In this document: in pieces, positions 43,301-43,333 of the stretch
How positions within the stretch are numbered: position 1 is the first letter of the stretch
How the letters are laid out: each line of letters begins with the position of its first letter
NCBI GenBank assembly: GCA_036652735.1
Contig: JAVVVI010000017.1
Location: 1-43,333, forward strand
Source of the DNA: JAGOGN01 sp036652735
Lineage (GTDB): Bacteria; Bacillota; Clostridia; Lachnospirales; Lachnospiraceae
DNA length: 43,333 nt
Direction: 5' to 3'
Notes under the pieces: generated by a model
Database searches by the model: none
The model's input: the letters and a program-made list of their open reading frames with translations, nothing else
What the model was told of the DNA's origin: nothing
Program-made: the position numbers and the translations under genes

Positions 43301-43333
43301 GGATAGATATAGGAAAATATGAAATTAGGAATT

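Noticed and set aside
1..43333. Insertion sequences, prophage genes or CRISPR arrays
   Set aside because: No transposase, integrase, terminal repeats or regularly spaced repeats were seen on reading the whole window.

Overview
The window looks like chromosomal DNA from a low-GC, Gram-positive anaerobe of the Clostridia, most likely Lachnospiraceae. This is inferred from the AT-rich codon use, strong purine-rich ribosome binding sites, a meso-DAP type MurE signature, a PASTA-domain kinase, and gene orders (dgt-dnaG-rpoD-trmK; priA-def-fmt-rsmB-rlmN-stp-prkC-rsgA-rpe-thiN) that are typical of Firmicutes. Nearly all genes lie on the + strand. The exceptions are one tRNA-Leu and one small membrane-protein gene. 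No insertion sequence, phage gene or CRISPR array is visible, and no stretch over about 300 bases lacks a gene.

Layout. 68-4074: a soluble TPR-GGDEF diguanylate cyclase coupled to a cation-efflux protein, a tRNA-Leu(CAG) on the minus strand, and an HD-domain protein with a CmpB-type membrane protein. 4216-10552: the macromolecular-synthesis block dgt, dnaG, rpoD/sigA, trmK, and a TGS/uridine-kinase-like nucleoside kinase. 10573-10910: RNase P RNA. 10956-27512: a 16.5 kb type IV pilus (T4P) operon with pilB, pilT, pilC, two tandem major-pilin genes, pilD, a fused pilM-pilN, pilO, four minor-pilin-type proteins, and a 1294-residue secreted protein. 27556-29542: a module with its own promoter encoding a zinc-ribbon membrane protein, a DUF5685-like protein and a J-domain protein. 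29468-29914 (minus): a second CmpB-like protein that converges on and overlaps the J-protein gene. 29940-43219: murE, then the conserved priA-to-thiN translation, cell-wall and signalling cluster.

How it works together. The pilus operon is complete for a Gram-positive T4P machine: extension and retraction ATPases, platform, peptidase, alignment proteins, major pilins and minor pilins, with no secretin as expected. Its minor-pilin set corresponds in type to the GspH-I-J-K set that starts pilus assembly. The K-like member is very large and lacks the usual Glu5, which suits a tip subunit. The last gene, encoding the secreted protein, is the best candidate here for an undescribed component. It carries three repeated unit starts and could be a tip-associated adhesin or sensor (inference). 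PilB carries two intact MshEN c-di-GMP motifs, and a GGDEF enzyme is encoded 9 kb away, so cyclic-di-GMP control of the pilus is plausible.

Starts were chosen by Shine-Dalgarno position where several in-frame starts existed. Family names come from recognised motifs, not from database searches.
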